This document shows, piece by piece, positions 32,487-42,114 of a stretch of DNA of 64,000 nt (positions within the stretch are counted from its first letter, which is position 1; every line of letters begins with the position of its first letter). The position numbers were made by a program, and so were the translations under genes. Source of the stretch: Firmicutes bacterium HGW-Firmicutes-9 (GTDB taxonomy: Bacteria; Bacillota; Clostridia; Christensenellales; CAG-138); the NCBI GenBank assembly GCA_002841395.1, contig PGZM01000001.1, forward strand, positions 643,249 through 707,248, written 5' to 3'. Below the pieces are notes generated by a model. It saw nothing but the letters and a program-made list of their open reading frames with translations, made no database searches and had not been told where the DNA came from.

Positions 32487-33788
32487 TTACTCGAATGTGA
32501 TGTTGTTGATATATCCGTTGCGGGACTGAATCGCGTTGCCGCCGTTATAGGTTTTTGTATCAGTGCCGAAGAGATGCTCAAGGCCGTACCAGCTCTCGCC
32601 AACGTAGCACTCAACGCGGTAATACCCTTTCGGGAGCTTAACGCGCGCGCTCTTGCCGCCAACAATGAAAACGCCGAGTGTTAGCGTGCCCTCTTCGCTT
32701 GTGTCCTCGCCGGAGATGGCAAAGAAGCGCACGTAGAAATATTTGCCGAGTGATGCTCCTGTTTTGAACACGATCTGGTTGCCGCTGCTCTTGCCTTCCA
32801 GAATACTCGCGCTGTCAGGCACTTCGTTGGGCGGCACGCGCCAATCGCTGTTGACGACTGCCGCAGCATCACTTTCCGCCTGCGATTTTGCCTCCGCAAC
32901 GACAGATGCGATGCCTCCGTCGTCGAGTAAAGTGTACTGCTGGCTCGATGCGTCGTACGATACGCGAACGGTTGCGCTCGACTGCGGCGCACTCGTCAAG
33001 TCAACCTTGTTTAAACCCTCTGTCGTCAGCGATACGATGCGTTCGCTCCCGTAGAAGGGCTGGTTATAGGACGAGACATATGCGCCTCCCAGCGCGCTGT
33101 AGACGAACATAGCGTCGGGGTAAGAAATCATGGCGTCAAACGCGCCGTCTTCACGCGTTGTGATATCATTCACGGTGATCAACTTGGCGTATTCAATTCC
33201 ACCGAACGCATCTTTCAGCAACTCTGACAATGTGGACGAGACCTGCATGCGCTGATAGTTGCCGCTGTAGCCATCCATCTCGAGCAGGATGCCGTGGATC
33301 AAGTCCTCGATCGTGTGCTGGATATCCAGCTTACTCTGGCTGGTCATGTTCGCCGTCCAACCCGCGCCTTCGGCGTTGACGGAGAACGTAACCGGCAGTA
33401 TGAGGTATACATCCGCGCCGTTTTGCATCACATACCGTTCCATCGCTTGACGCAACGCGAGCGTTGCCTGCTGCTCGTAGGAGCTTGCGCTGCGGGTTGA
33501 GACACTCGGTTCCGGCAGGATAAAACCGGTCTGATTCACATCGATTTTGGTATAGTCCGGTATTTCAACGTTGATGATGTAGTTGACCGATTTTGCGGAT
33601 GCATCTGTCTGCGCCGATTGCTCACGCACCTGATCGCTGAGATTCCGCACTTCGATATAATAGTCGGTATACGCGACCACCGCGTCCGTAATCGCCTTTG
33701 TTTGCGCGTTTTCGCTGCAACCTAACAGGAGCAGCGAGGACGCTGCAAGGAATACTACGATTGCGATGTATCGAACAACAGATCTCAT
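32487..33788 (-). CDS. Lipoprotein of unknown function
   Basis: 433 residues with a lipoprotein signal peptide: VVRYIAIVVFLAASSLLLLGCSENA, lipobox LLGC with the modified cysteine at about residue 24. The mature part begins with a Gln/Asp/Ser-rich helix and contains alternating strands. The last 100 residues (GKYFYVRFFAISGEDTSEEGTL...VKLPKGYYRVECYVGESWYG) look like a beta-sandwich. I cannot assign a family. AGAGGA lies nine bases before the ATG at 33788. The gene is leftward and not closely joined to gap upstream (terminator at 33986). Confidence 0.75.
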   Translation of the reverse strand: MRSVVRYIAIVVFLAASSLLLLGCSENAQTKAITDAVVAYTDYYIEVRNLSDQVREQSAQTDASAKSVNYIINVEIPDYTKIDVNQTGFILPEPSVSTRSASSYEQQATLALRQAMERYVMQNGADVYLILPVTFSVNAEGAGWTANMTSQSKLDIQHTIEDLIHGILLEMDGYSGNYQRMQVSSTLSELLKDAFGGIEYAKLITVNDITTREDGAFDAMISYPDAMFVYSALGGAYVSSYNQPFYGSERIVSLTTEGLNKVDLTSAPQSSATVRVSYDASSQQYTLLDDGGIASVVAEAKSQAESDAAAVVNSDWRVPPNEVPDSASILEGKSSGNQIVFKTGASLGKYFYVRFFAISGEDTSEEGTLTLGVFIVGGKSARVKLPKGYYRVECYVGESWYGLEHLFGTDTKTYNGGNAIQSRNGYINNITFE

Positions 33789-33985
33789 GCGATGGTTTCC
33801 TCTCGGGTGTTAATACACAGTTGCATTTCAGTAAATATTACATAAAGCATTACATGATTGCATGCAATATTTGTGGAAATACTGTAACACGAGATGAGAT
33901 ATTCCGTCAAACCAAATCGGTAGAATAGTGTGAGCGAAATCACATAAGCAGGCCAACGAAGAACGGGAGAGAGTTTGTGAGACGA

Positions 33986-34018
33986 AAAAGAGAGAGCGGT
34001 GAAACCGCCCTCTCTCTT
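33986..34018 (-). terminator. Terminator after gap
   Basis: Read leftward: AAGAGAGAGGGCGG, TTTC loop, CCGCTCTCTCTT and T run. The stem is slightly bulged. It sits 12 bases beyond the gap stop. Confidence 0.8.
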
Positions 34019-34029
34019 GTAGACTCGAA

Positions 34030-35058
<1,029 letters not shown>

Positions 35059-35167
35059 TTATTGATATACGATGTTGATGGGGCTTGAACCGGATGACTG
35101 AATATTTGCTGTTATACAAGCGATATTCAGCGATTTATGCGGCAAATTCGATCTTTAAGCCCAAAGT

Positions 35168-35196
35168 ATTGTACAATATTTGCGTGCTATCCGCAA
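35168..35196 (-). promoter_or_regulatory. Promoter of gap
   Basis: Read leftward: TTGCGG (35191-35196) and TACAAT (35168-35173) with 17-bp spacing, about 125 bases before the gap ATG. The -10 lies in a small palindrome (ATATTGTACAATA-like). Remaining sequence of the 234-base gap holds no gene. Confidence 0.7.
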
Positions 35197-35277
35197 GAAA
35201 AAACTTTCTAAGCTGCCCTTACAAAACGATTGAATTCGATCACGGATTATCGAATCGAGCCCTTGCGGGACGCTGGA

Positions 35278-36216
35278 TTAATCGATGTTGTGTTTCTCGG
35301 ACACGATGTAGAGAGGGCGGCCCTTGAGTTCGTCATACATTCTGCCCAGATACATGCCCTGCACGCCCATAAAGAACAACGAAATCCCCTGCACGAATAC
35401 AACGCCAGCCAATGCCCAAAGCCACGGCGCTACGCCGGAGACAATCGCCAGCACGATCAGTGCGACTAGGCCAAATCCGGAGAGCAGCATCAGGAGAATG
35501 CCGAATGTCATCGGAAGCGTGAGCGGCTTATCGGAAAATCCCGTGATACCGTCGCTCGCAAGACGTAGCATCTTCTTAAGCGTGTATTTAGTCTGACCCG
35601 CGAAACGCTCCTGCCGCTCGTATTCAATCGGAACCGCGTTATAGCCCATCCAGGCGGACATGCCGCGCAGGAAACGGTTGTGCTCGCGCATTTGGAGGAA
35701 CACATCTGCAACGTTACGCCCGATGAGCCGGAAGTCGCCGGTATCGAGCGGGATGGGGTACGCGCTCATCCAGGAAAGAAGCCGGTAATACAGACTTGCG
35801 GTGAGTTTTTTAAAGATCGTCTCGCCTTTGCGCTTGACGCGCTTGCCGTAGACGATGTCCGCGCCCGCTTCCCACATGCGCACCATCTCGGGGATGAGCT
35901 CCGGCGGATCCTGCAAATCGACGTCGATGATGATCAGCGCATCGCCCTTTGCCGCGTCCATACCGCAGGTGACCGCAAGCTGGTGGCCAAAGTTTCTGGA
36001 AAACGACAACACCTTGACCTGCGGATGCTCTTTGGCGAGATCGCGCAGCTGCGCAAGCGTTTGATCGCGGCTGCCGTCGTTGATGTAGATGATTTCATAC
36101 GTATAGCCCGTGCTCTGCATTGCGGCATCCATCCGCGCAAACGAATCCTTGAGCACTTCCTGCTCGTTGAATACGGGGATGATGAGGGAGAGCATGTGTT
36201 GTTTGTTCGATTCCAT
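35278..36216 (-). CDS. Family 2 glycosyltransferase (DPM1/GtrB-like)
   Basis: 312 residues. The catalytic GT2 domain (about 8-230) has LSLIIPVFNEQEVL, YINDGSRDQT, SRNFGHQLAVTCGMDAAKG and the metal-binding DVDLQDPPELI; the last 80 residues hold two membrane helices (about 232-256 and 263-287). This is the architecture of GtrB, CsbB and dolichol-phosphate mannose synthase: it charges undecaprenyl phosphate with a sugar at the inner face of the membrane for later use on wall polymers. GGAGGAG precedes the ATG at 36216. No flippase or GtrA gene is adjacent. Confidence 0.92.
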   Translation of the reverse strand: MESNKQHMLSLIIPVFNEQEVLKDSFARMDAAMQSTGYTYEIIYINDGSRDQTLAQLRDLAKEHPQVKVLSFSRNFGHQLAVTCGMDAAKGDALIIIDVDLQDPPELIPEMVRMWEAGADIVYGKRVKRKGETIFKKLTASLYYRLLSWMSAYPIPLDTGDFRLIGRNVADVFLQMREHNRFLRGMSAWMGYNAVPIEYERQERFAGQTKYTLKKMLRLASDGITGFSDKPLTLPMTFGILLMLLSGFGLVALIVLAIVSGVAPWLWALAGVVFVQGISLFFMGVQGMYLGRMYDELKGRPLYIVSEKHNID

Positions 36217-36409
36217 CGAATGACTCCTCCAGTCGCGGCGCGCTTACCCTGCCGCGATAATCCGGTACCTTCTCAAGCTGTAGTATAGCGCAAAGAGCGG
36301 GTAAAGACAACCAAACCGCTCAGGTTTCGTATTTTCGCCACAGAGGCGTTCCATTTGCGCGATTCAGGGTGAAATCTTGTCACTTAACAACAGGATAGGC
36401 AATTTATCG

Positions 36410-36437
36410 TTGCAATTTGGGCGTTCTGTGATAGAAT
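36410..36437 (+). promoter_or_regulatory. Promoter of fba
   Basis: TTGCAA at 36410-36415 and TAGAAT at 36432-36437, spacing 16, 58 bases before the ATG. The upstream 36217-36409 is non-coding and should also hold the leftward glycosyltransferase promoter, which I cannot place. Confidence 0.65.
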
Positions 36438-36494
36438 ATGCATCGAAAGAATCGTACAATTGATCCAACTGATCAAGAAAAGGAGATTGTTCAT

Positions 36495-37430
36495 ATGCCT
36501 ATCGTAACCAGCAAAAAAATGTTTGCGGATGCGTATGCCGGCGGTTATGCCATCGGCGCATTCAACGTCAACAACATGGAGATCATTCAGGGCATCACCG
36601 AAGCCGCCAAGGAGCTGAAAGCTCCGCTGATCCTCCAGGTCAGCTCCGGCGCGCGCAAATACGCCAACCACACCTACCTCATGAAACTCATCGAGGCGGC
36701 GTGCATTGAGACGGATCTGCCCATCTGCGTCCACCTCGACCACGGCGACACCTTTGAGCTCTGCAAGAGCTGCATCGACGGCGGTTTCTCCTCCGTTATG
36801 ATCGACGGATCGCACCACGGCTACGAAGAGAACGTGAAGCTCACCCGTCAGGTCGTTGAGTACGCGCATGACCACGGCGTGGTCGTTGAAGGCGAACTCG
36901 GCCGCCTCGAAGGCGTTGAGGACGACGTCAAAGTCGCCGTCGGCGAAGGCAGCTACACCGATCCCGAGCAGGTTGAAGATTTCGTGAAGCGCACCGGCGT
37001 GGACTCGCTGGCAATCGCCATCGGTACCAGCCACGGTGCATATAAATTCAAGCCGGGCACCAAGCCCCAGCTTCGGTTTGACATCCTCGAAGATGTCGAA
37101 AAGCGTCTGCCAAACTTCCCGATCGTGCTCCACGGCGCCAGCAGCGTCATTCCGGAGTTCGTGAAGATGATCAACGAAAACGGCGGCAACATGCCGGATG
37201 CGATCGGCGTGCCGGAAGACATGCTCCGCGAAGCCGCACGCATGGCGGTCTGCAAGATCAACATCGACAGCGACCTGCGTCTTGCGATGACGGCGACGAT
37301 TCGCAAGTACTTCAACGACAACCCCAGCCACTTCGATCCGCGCCAGTATCTCAAACCCGCGCGCGATGCGATCAAGAACATGGTCTCCCACAAGATCACG
37401 ACCGTGCTCGGCTGCGACGGCAAAGCGTAA
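36495..37430 (+). CDS. fba: Class II fructose-1,6-bisphosphate aldolase
   Basis: 311 residues from ATG 36495 (AAGGAG upstream); an open frame begins earlier but without a ribosome site. Zinc ligands are in VHLDHGDT (about 78-85), VEGELGRLEG, GTSHGAYK and LHGASSV, with the conserved NIDSDLRLA. It cleaves fructose-1,6-bisphosphate in glycolysis. Class IIB by length and motifs. With gap nearby it is one of two glycolytic genes here, each with its own promoter. Confidence 0.97.
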   Translation: MPIVTSKKMFADAYAGGYAIGAFNVNNMEIIQGITEAAKELKAPLILQVSSGARKYANHTYLMKLIEAACIETDLPICVHLDHGDTFELCKSCIDGGFSSVMIDGSHHGYEENVKLTRQVVEYAHDHGVVVEGELGRLEGVEDDVKVAVGEGSYTDPEQVEDFVKRTGVDSLAIAIGTSHGAYKFKPGTKPQLRFDILEDVEKRLPNFPIVLHGASSVIPEFVKMINENGGNMPDAIGVPEDMLREAARMAVCKINIDSDLRLAMTATIRKYFNDNPSHFDPRQYLKPARDAIKNMVSHKITTVLGCDGKA

Positions 37431-37449
37431 GAGACAATCACGTAACACA

Positions 37450-37473
37450 AAAGGCACCCGCAAGGGTGCCTTT
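37450..37473. terminator. Bidirectional terminator between fba and recA
   Basis: AAAGGCACCC and GGGTGCCTTT pair perfectly around GCAA. Confidence 0.9.
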
Positions 37474-37490
37474 GTTGTTGCTTGGTTTGC

Positions 37491-38633
37491 TTATTTGTCG
37501 CTGTCGTCTGCGACGGGCTTTCTCGCGGCTGCGGCAGGCGCTGCCTTGACCACAGGCGCGGGTTTTGCGGCTGCTGCTTCTGCGGCTGCCATCGCGCTCT
37601 GGTTCACCTTGCGCTTGGCTTCTTGATCTGCGACCGCCTGCTTGCGCTCCTCTTCAAACATGGCGCGGAGCTGCTTTTCGAGCTTCTGCGTCAGTTCGGG
37701 ATTGTCTTTGAGGAAGACACGCGTGTTGTCTCGGCCCTGACCGATGCGCATTTCGCCATAGTTATACCATGCTCCGCTCTTTTGAATCAGCTTCTTCTCC
37801 ACCGCGAGGTCGAGAATAGAGCCTTCTTTGGAGATGCCTTCGCCATAAAGCATGTCGAACTCTGCCGATTTAAACGGAGGAGCGACCTTGTTTTTGACGA
37901 CTTTGACGCGGGTACGGTTGCCGATGATGTCGGTGCCGTTCTTCAAAGCGTCAATACGGCGCACGTCGAGACGGACGCTTGAATAGAACTTCAGCGCTTT
38001 GCCGCCGGGGGTCGTTTCGGGGTTTCCGAACATGACGCCGACTTTTTCACGCAGCTGGTTGATGAAGATGACAACCGTGTTGGATTTGCTGACCGCGCCC
38101 GTGAGTTTGCGCAGCGCTTGACTCATCAAGCGCGCCTGCAGACCAACATGCGCATCACCCATGTCGCCTTCGATTTCCGCCTTGGGCACCAGCGCCGCAA
38201 CGGAGTCGACCACGACGACATCGATGGCACCGCTGCGCACGAGCGCTTCGGTGATCTCCAGCGCTTGCTCGCCTGTATCCGGCTGCGAGACGTAAAGATC
38301 GTCCACACGGACGCCCAGCGCCTCTGCATAGGCAGGGTCGAGCGCGTGCTCTGCGTCGATGAACGCTGCGGTACCGCCCGCGCGCTGTCCTTCTGCGACG
38401 ATATGCAGCGCGATGGTGGTCTTACCGGAGGATTCCGGCCCGTAGATCTCGATGATTCTGCCGCGCGGAATGCCGCCGACACCGAGGGCATAGTCCAGCG
38501 GGAGGCACCCTGTCGAGATGGTGGCAACCGGCGTACGCGCCGCGGCATCGCCGAGTTTCATGATTGCGCCTTTGCCAAACTGTTTCTCAATTTGACCCAG
38601 CGCAATTTCCAATGCTTTTTCTTTTTCGACCAT
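37491..38633 (-). CDS. recA: RecA recombinase
   Basis: 380 residues from the ATG at 38633; the GTG at 38636 is possible, but AAAGGA is better spaced (eight bases) for the ATG. Walker [10 protein letters not shown] (about residues 66-74), Walker [13 protein letters not shown]1/L2 DNA-binding regions, [20 protein letters not shown], are all intact. The C-terminal 40 residues are rich in Ala, Lys and Pro. The protein drives homologous recombination and LexA cleavage. It sits downstream of cinA, the common Firmicutes order, separated by a 200-base gap with its own promoter. Confidence 0.98.
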   Translation of the reverse strand: MVEKEKALEIALGQIEKQFGKGAIMKLGDAAARTPVATISTGCLPLDYALGVGGIPRGRIIEIYGPESSGKTTIALHIVAEGQRAGGTAAFIDAEHALDPAYAEALGVRVDDLYVSQPDTGEQALEITEALVRSGAIDVVVVDSVAALVPKAEIEGDMGDAHVGLQARLMSQALRKLTGAVSKSNTVVIFINQLREKVGVMFGNPETTPGGKALKFYSSVRLDVRRIDALKNGTDIIGNRTRVKVVKNKVAPPFKSAEFDMLYGEGISKEGSILDLAVEKKLIQKSGAWYNYGEMRIGQGRDNTRVFLKDNPELTQKLEKQLRAMFEEERKQAVADQEAKRKVNQSAMAAAEAAAAKPAPVVKAAPAAAARKPVADDSDK

Positions 38634-38742
38634 CACTGTATTCCTTTCGTTCCGTGCAATCTATCGTGTAACGTGTTGTTGCAGCTCTGTTTGCGATCAG
38701 GTGTATCGATCATTACGCGATCGAATCGGTTTCAATCGGATA

Positions 38743-38756
38743 AGAACAAATGATCG
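38743..38756 (-). promoter_or_regulatory. Possible SOS (LexA) box of recA
   Basis: Read leftward CGATCATTTGTTCT resembles the Bacillus/Clostridium LexA box CGAACRNRYGTTCG, with two arm mismatches. It lies about 15-28 bases downstream of the -10, a position where a repressor could block transcription. The match is imperfect. Confidence 0.4.
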
Positions 38757-38770
38757 CATCATCTTGTGTC

Positions 38771-38799
38771 ATTATAGCACGGTGTTTCTCGCGCGTACA
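38771..38799 (-). promoter_or_regulatory. Promoter of recA
   Basis: Read leftward: TGTACG (38794-38799) and TATAAT (38771-38776), with 17-bp spacing and an extended TG before the -10 (TGCTATAAT). The -10 is consensus, the -35 poor. Confidence 0.7.
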
Positions 38800-38833
38800 G
38801 CGTTTTTTTGCCGGAAATGCGCGAAAAATTTGA

Positions 38834-40069
38834 TTAATCGAGACAGAGTTTGCGGCGCAGCATATCGAACGCGTGCAAGGTCGCAATTTCGCGAATGCGC
38901 GCTCGCTCGCCGAAGAGCTGGATGCATTTCACGAGCGTTTCGCCCTGCCGCGCAAGCGCGATATAGACCGTTCCGACAGGGTTTTCTTCCGTGCCGCCTT
39001 CCGGACCCGCATAGCCTGTTGTGGCAAGCGCGTAGTCCGCGCCGGAGCTTTGGCGCATGCATTCCGCCATCTCGCGGGCGCACTGCTCGCTGACCGCGCC
39101 GAACTGATCCAGCGTTTCTTGCTTTACGCCGAGACGCGAAACTTTCGACGCGTCCGAGTACGAGACGCACGCTTCCAGAAGGAAGTTGGAGCAGCCGGGG
39201 ATTGCGACAAGCTCACTCGCGACCATGCCGCCCGTGCAGCTCTCTGCGACGGCGAGCGATTGACGATCGTCCGTGAGCATCCGCGCGCAGGTTTCCGGCA
39301 GCGATTCGCCGACGGTGGAATAAACGATGTCGCCCAGCCGCGAGACGATCTCGCCGATCATGGGACGCGCGATTTTTTCGCCTTCCTGCTCGTTCTGGCA
39401 CAGCGCCGTCACGCGCAAGGAGACTTCGCCCGTCTTCACATAGGGCGCGACGGTGGGGTTGGTTTGATGCTCGATGATATCGCGCAGCTCGTAGGTGACG
39501 GTGGATTCGCCTTTGCCGAAGATGCGCAGCTCGCGCGAATACAGCTTGTTTCCGCTGAGTTGCTCCAGATACGGCATGACGTGGTTTTGAAACATGGGGA
39601 AGAGTTCGCGCGGAGGCCCCGGCAGCAGGATCGCCGTCTTGTTCTCGGCGGTCATGATGCAGCCGGGCGCGGTGCCGAAGGCATTCGGCAGGATAATCGC
39701 GCTCTTGGGGAAACTTGCCTGTTTGAGATTATTGGGCGTAAACGGATAGCCGCGTGACTCGAAGTGCTTCTGAAGGCGCTCCGCTTCTTCGGGAATCAGT
39801 TCAACGGTGAGCCCAAGCGCGGCGGCGACGGTCTCTTTCGTGAGATCGTCGTCGGTCGGCCCGAGTCCGCCGGTGAAGACGACCACGTCCGAGCGTTCGA
39901 CTGCCTGGTGGACGACCGCGGTGAGCCGTTTTACGTTGTCCCCGACCGTCGTGTGATAAAACACCTGAAAACCGAGAGGCGCGAGACGTTGTGCGATAAA
40001 CTGTGCGTCCGTATTGACGACTTGACCCATGAGAAGCTCCGTACCGACGGAGACGATTTCTGCGATCAT
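38834..40069 (-). CDS. cinA: CinA-family competence/damage-inducible protein
   Basis: 411 residues with two domains: an N-terminal MoCF_biosynth-like fold (about 1-170: AEIVSVGTELLMGQVVNTDAQFIAQ; VVFTGGLGPTDDDLTKE; LLPGPPRELFPMF) and a C-terminal CinA/PncC domain (about 260-410: VAESCTGGMVASELVAIPG; ATTGYAGPEGGTEENPVGTVYIA). The C-terminal half is a nicotinamide mononucleotide deamidase in related proteins; the N-terminal part is an ADP-ribose pyrophosphatase in some. An AGGAAG site precedes the ATG. Next in the leftward run after pgsA. Confidence 0.96.
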   Translation of the reverse strand: MIAEIVSVGTELLMGQVVNTDAQFIAQRLAPLGFQVFYHTTVGDNVKRLTAVVHQAVERSDVVVFTGGLGPTDDDLTKETVAAALGLTVELIPEEAERLQKHFESRGYPFTPNNLKQASFPKSAIILPNAFGTAPGCIMTAENKTAILLPGPPRELFPMFQNHVMPYLEQLSGNKLYSRELRIFGKGESTVTYELRDIIEHQTNPTVAPYVKTGEVSLRVTALCQNEQEGEKIARPMIGEIVSRLGDIVYSTVGESLPETCARMLTDDRQSLAVAESCTGGMVASELVAIPGCSNFLLEACVSYSDASKVSRLGVKQETLDQFGAVSEQCAREMAECMRQSSGADYALATTGYAGPEGGTEENPVGTVYIALARQGETLVKCIQLFGERARIREIATLHAFDMLRRKLCLD

Positions 40070-40122
40070 ATGTGTGTTACTTCCTTATTTCTGCCAGCGT
40101 TGCTGTGAATAGTACAGGTACA

Positions 40123-40710
40123 TTAATTCCAGTTGACGGCTTTGCGATTTGCGACGATGTAGTCGATCGCCGACCAGATGGTGAACACCGCCGCGGTGGC
40201 CATCAGACCAAAATCGAAGGGGAAATCCCAGATGGAGAAGATGGGGTTGCCGAGCAGTGTTGCGAGAATCGCCGCGACCTGCAGGCCGCTTTTGAGCTTG
40301 CCGAGCCAGTTTGCTGCAATGACCTTGCCGCTGTTTGCCGTCACGAGCCGGAAGCCGGAGACGATGATCTCTCGACCGACGAAGATGATGCAAAGGATGG
40401 GGTTGAGCATGCCGTTGTACGTCATCATGATGAACGCCGAGCAGAACAACAGCTTGTCCGCGATGGGATCCATCAGCTTGCCGAAATTGGTGACGAGGTT
40501 TCGTTTGCGCGCGATATATCCGTCAAAGATATCCGTCATGTCCGCAATAAAGAAGATTGCCGCGGCGTAATAGTTCCAGCCGGGCAGCCACGCTTCAAAC
40601 GAAAAAGCGGCGACCATCAGCGGCACGAGTACCATGCGGAATATCGTGAGGCGGTTCGGTAGATTCATCTTTCCGCGGGGTTCCGGGGTGGTTGGGATCG
40701 TTTGTTCCAT
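40123..40710 (-). CDS. pgsA: CDP-diacylglycerol-glycerol-3-phosphate 3-phosphatidyltransferase
   Basis: 195 residues with about five membrane helices. The CDP-alcohol phosphatidyltransferase motif D-x2-D-G-x2-A-R-x8-G-x3-D-x3-D is complete in DMTDIFDGYIARKRN and GKLMDPIADK (about residues 57-85). It commits CDP-diacylglycerol to phosphatidylglycerol synthesis in the membrane. GGAGAG precedes the ATG at 40710. Order rimO-pgsA-cinA-recA is a well-known Firmicutes cluster. Confidence 0.96.
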   Translation of the reverse strand: MEQTIPTTPEPRGKMNLPNRLTIFRMVLVPLMVAAFSFEAWLPGWNYYAAAIFFIADMTDIFDGYIARKRNLVTNFGKLMDPIADKLLFCSAFIMMTYNGMLNPILCIIFVGREIIVSGFRLVTANSGKVIAANWLGKLKSGLQVAAILATLLGNPIFSIWDFPFDFGLMATAAVFTIWSAIDYIVANRKAVNWN

Positions 40711-40778
40711 TGCTCTCCGTCTTTCTTTATCAGATTTTAAACTTGATTATAAATCAAAATATTAATGAAAGTTAGGAA

Positions 40779-42071
40779 TCACGTGACCTGTTCGCCGATC
40801 ATGTCGTATTCTTCTGCACGGATCATGCGAACGGGAACGTAGGAGCCGGGAAGGAGATCAGCCGCACGTTCGATATAGACTTTTCCATCCACATCCGGCG
40901 CCTCTGCATAGCTGCGTCCGTAGCTTCTTCCGTCCTGGGTGCCTTCAACCAACACCTCGACGATTTGACCCACTCTGCGCTCGTTGCGCATGCGTGAGAT
41001 TGGTTGCTGCGTTTCCATGAGCCGCGCGAGCCGCTCCTGCTTGACCTCTTCCGGCACCTGATCGGGCAAGTTCGCGGCTGCGGTGCCCTCTTCCGGCGAA
41101 AATGTGAATGCGCCGATGCGGTCGAACGGGTGATCCTTGATAAACTGCAGCATCGCCGAAAAATGCGCTTCGGTTTCGCCGGGGAAGCCGACCATCAGCG
41201 TGGTGCGCAGCATGAAATCCGGCGCGACCTTTGCGACATAGTCCAGCACGCGCTTGATATGCGCCTGATCGCCTCTGCGGTGCATCCGAACGAGCATCTC
41301 GTCTTCGGTGTGCTGCAGCGGCATGTCGAGATACGGCACGATCTTGCCACCTGCGCGGAAGCGGTCGATGAGCTCTGGCGTGACGGTGTCGGGGTAGGTG
41401 TAGAGAACCCTGAGCCAATGAATCTGGTCGATCTGTTCCAGACGATCCAGCAGCGCGCCCAGCATGGGTTTGCCGTAGCGATCCATTCCATAGCCGGAGG
41501 TATCCTGCGCGATCAGCGTCAACTCGGTGACGCCGTTGTCCGCAAGACGCTTGGCTTCCTCCACGAGGTCGTCCAGCGGTTCGCTGACGAGATTGCCGCG
41601 GATGAGCGGAATCGCGCAATAGGTGCAACGGTTGTTGCATCCGTCCGCAATGCGCAGATATGCGCTGTAGCGGGGCGTAGTGAGCACGCGCGCGCTCTTT
41701 GGCCCGCAATGGGGCGCATCCGATTTGCCACCGAGCAGGCGGGGCAGGGTTTCGTATTCGCGTACGCCGAGCAGGATATCGATCTCCGGCATGGCGTCCT
41801 TGAGCTCGTCACGGTAGCGCTCGGAAAGACAGCCTGTGACCACAAGGCGCGCGCATTTGCCGCCCTGTTTATATTGCGCCATTTCGAGGATGGCATTGAT
41901 CGACTCCTGCTTTGCGCTTTCGATGAAGCCGCAGGTGTTGACGATCAGCACATCCGCTTCGCTTGGCTGATTGGTGATCTCGTGTCCGGCTGCGGTCAGG
42001 ATGCCGAGCATGCGCTCAGTATCTACCTGATTCTTGGAACAGCCGAGTGAGATCACACCGACGGTTGACAT
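40779..42071 (-). CDS. rimO: Ribosomal protein S12 methylthiotransferase RimO
   Basis: 430 residues. UPF0004 domain at the start (GVISLGCSKNQVDTERML; VNTCGFIESAKQES; VVTGCLSERY), a radical SAM motif GCNNRCTYCAIP (CxxxCxxC, about residues 143-152), and a C-terminal TRAM domain (GQIVEVLVEG...). RimO adds a methylthio group to an aspartate of ribosomal protein S12, using two iron-sulfur clusters. An AAGGAG lies about twelve bases before the ATG. It follows ftsK in the leftward run. Confidence 0.97.
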   Translation of the reverse strand: MSTVGVISLGCSKNQVDTERMLGILTAAGHEITNQPSEADVLIVNTCGFIESAKQESINAILEMAQYKQGGKCARLVVTGCLSERYRDELKDAMPEIDILLGVREYETLPRLLGGKSDAPHCGPKSARVLTTPRYSAYLRIADGCNNRCTYCAIPLIRGNLVSEPLDDLVEEAKRLADNGVTELTLIAQDTSGYGMDRYGKPMLGALLDRLEQIDQIHWLRVLYTYPDTVTPELIDRFRAGGKIVPYLDMPLQHTEDEMLVRMHRRGDQAHIKRVLDYVAKVAPDFMLRTTLMVGFPGETEAHFSAMLQFIKDHPFDRIGAFTFSPEEGTAAANLPDQVPEEVKQERLARLMETQQPISRMRNERRVGQIVEVLVEGTQDGRSYGRSYAEAPDVDGKVYIERAADLLPGSYVPVRMIRAEEYDMIGEQVT

Positions 42072-42114
42072 AATAGTTGGATTCTCCTTGCTTTAAACAA
42101 TCACGGACGAGTGT

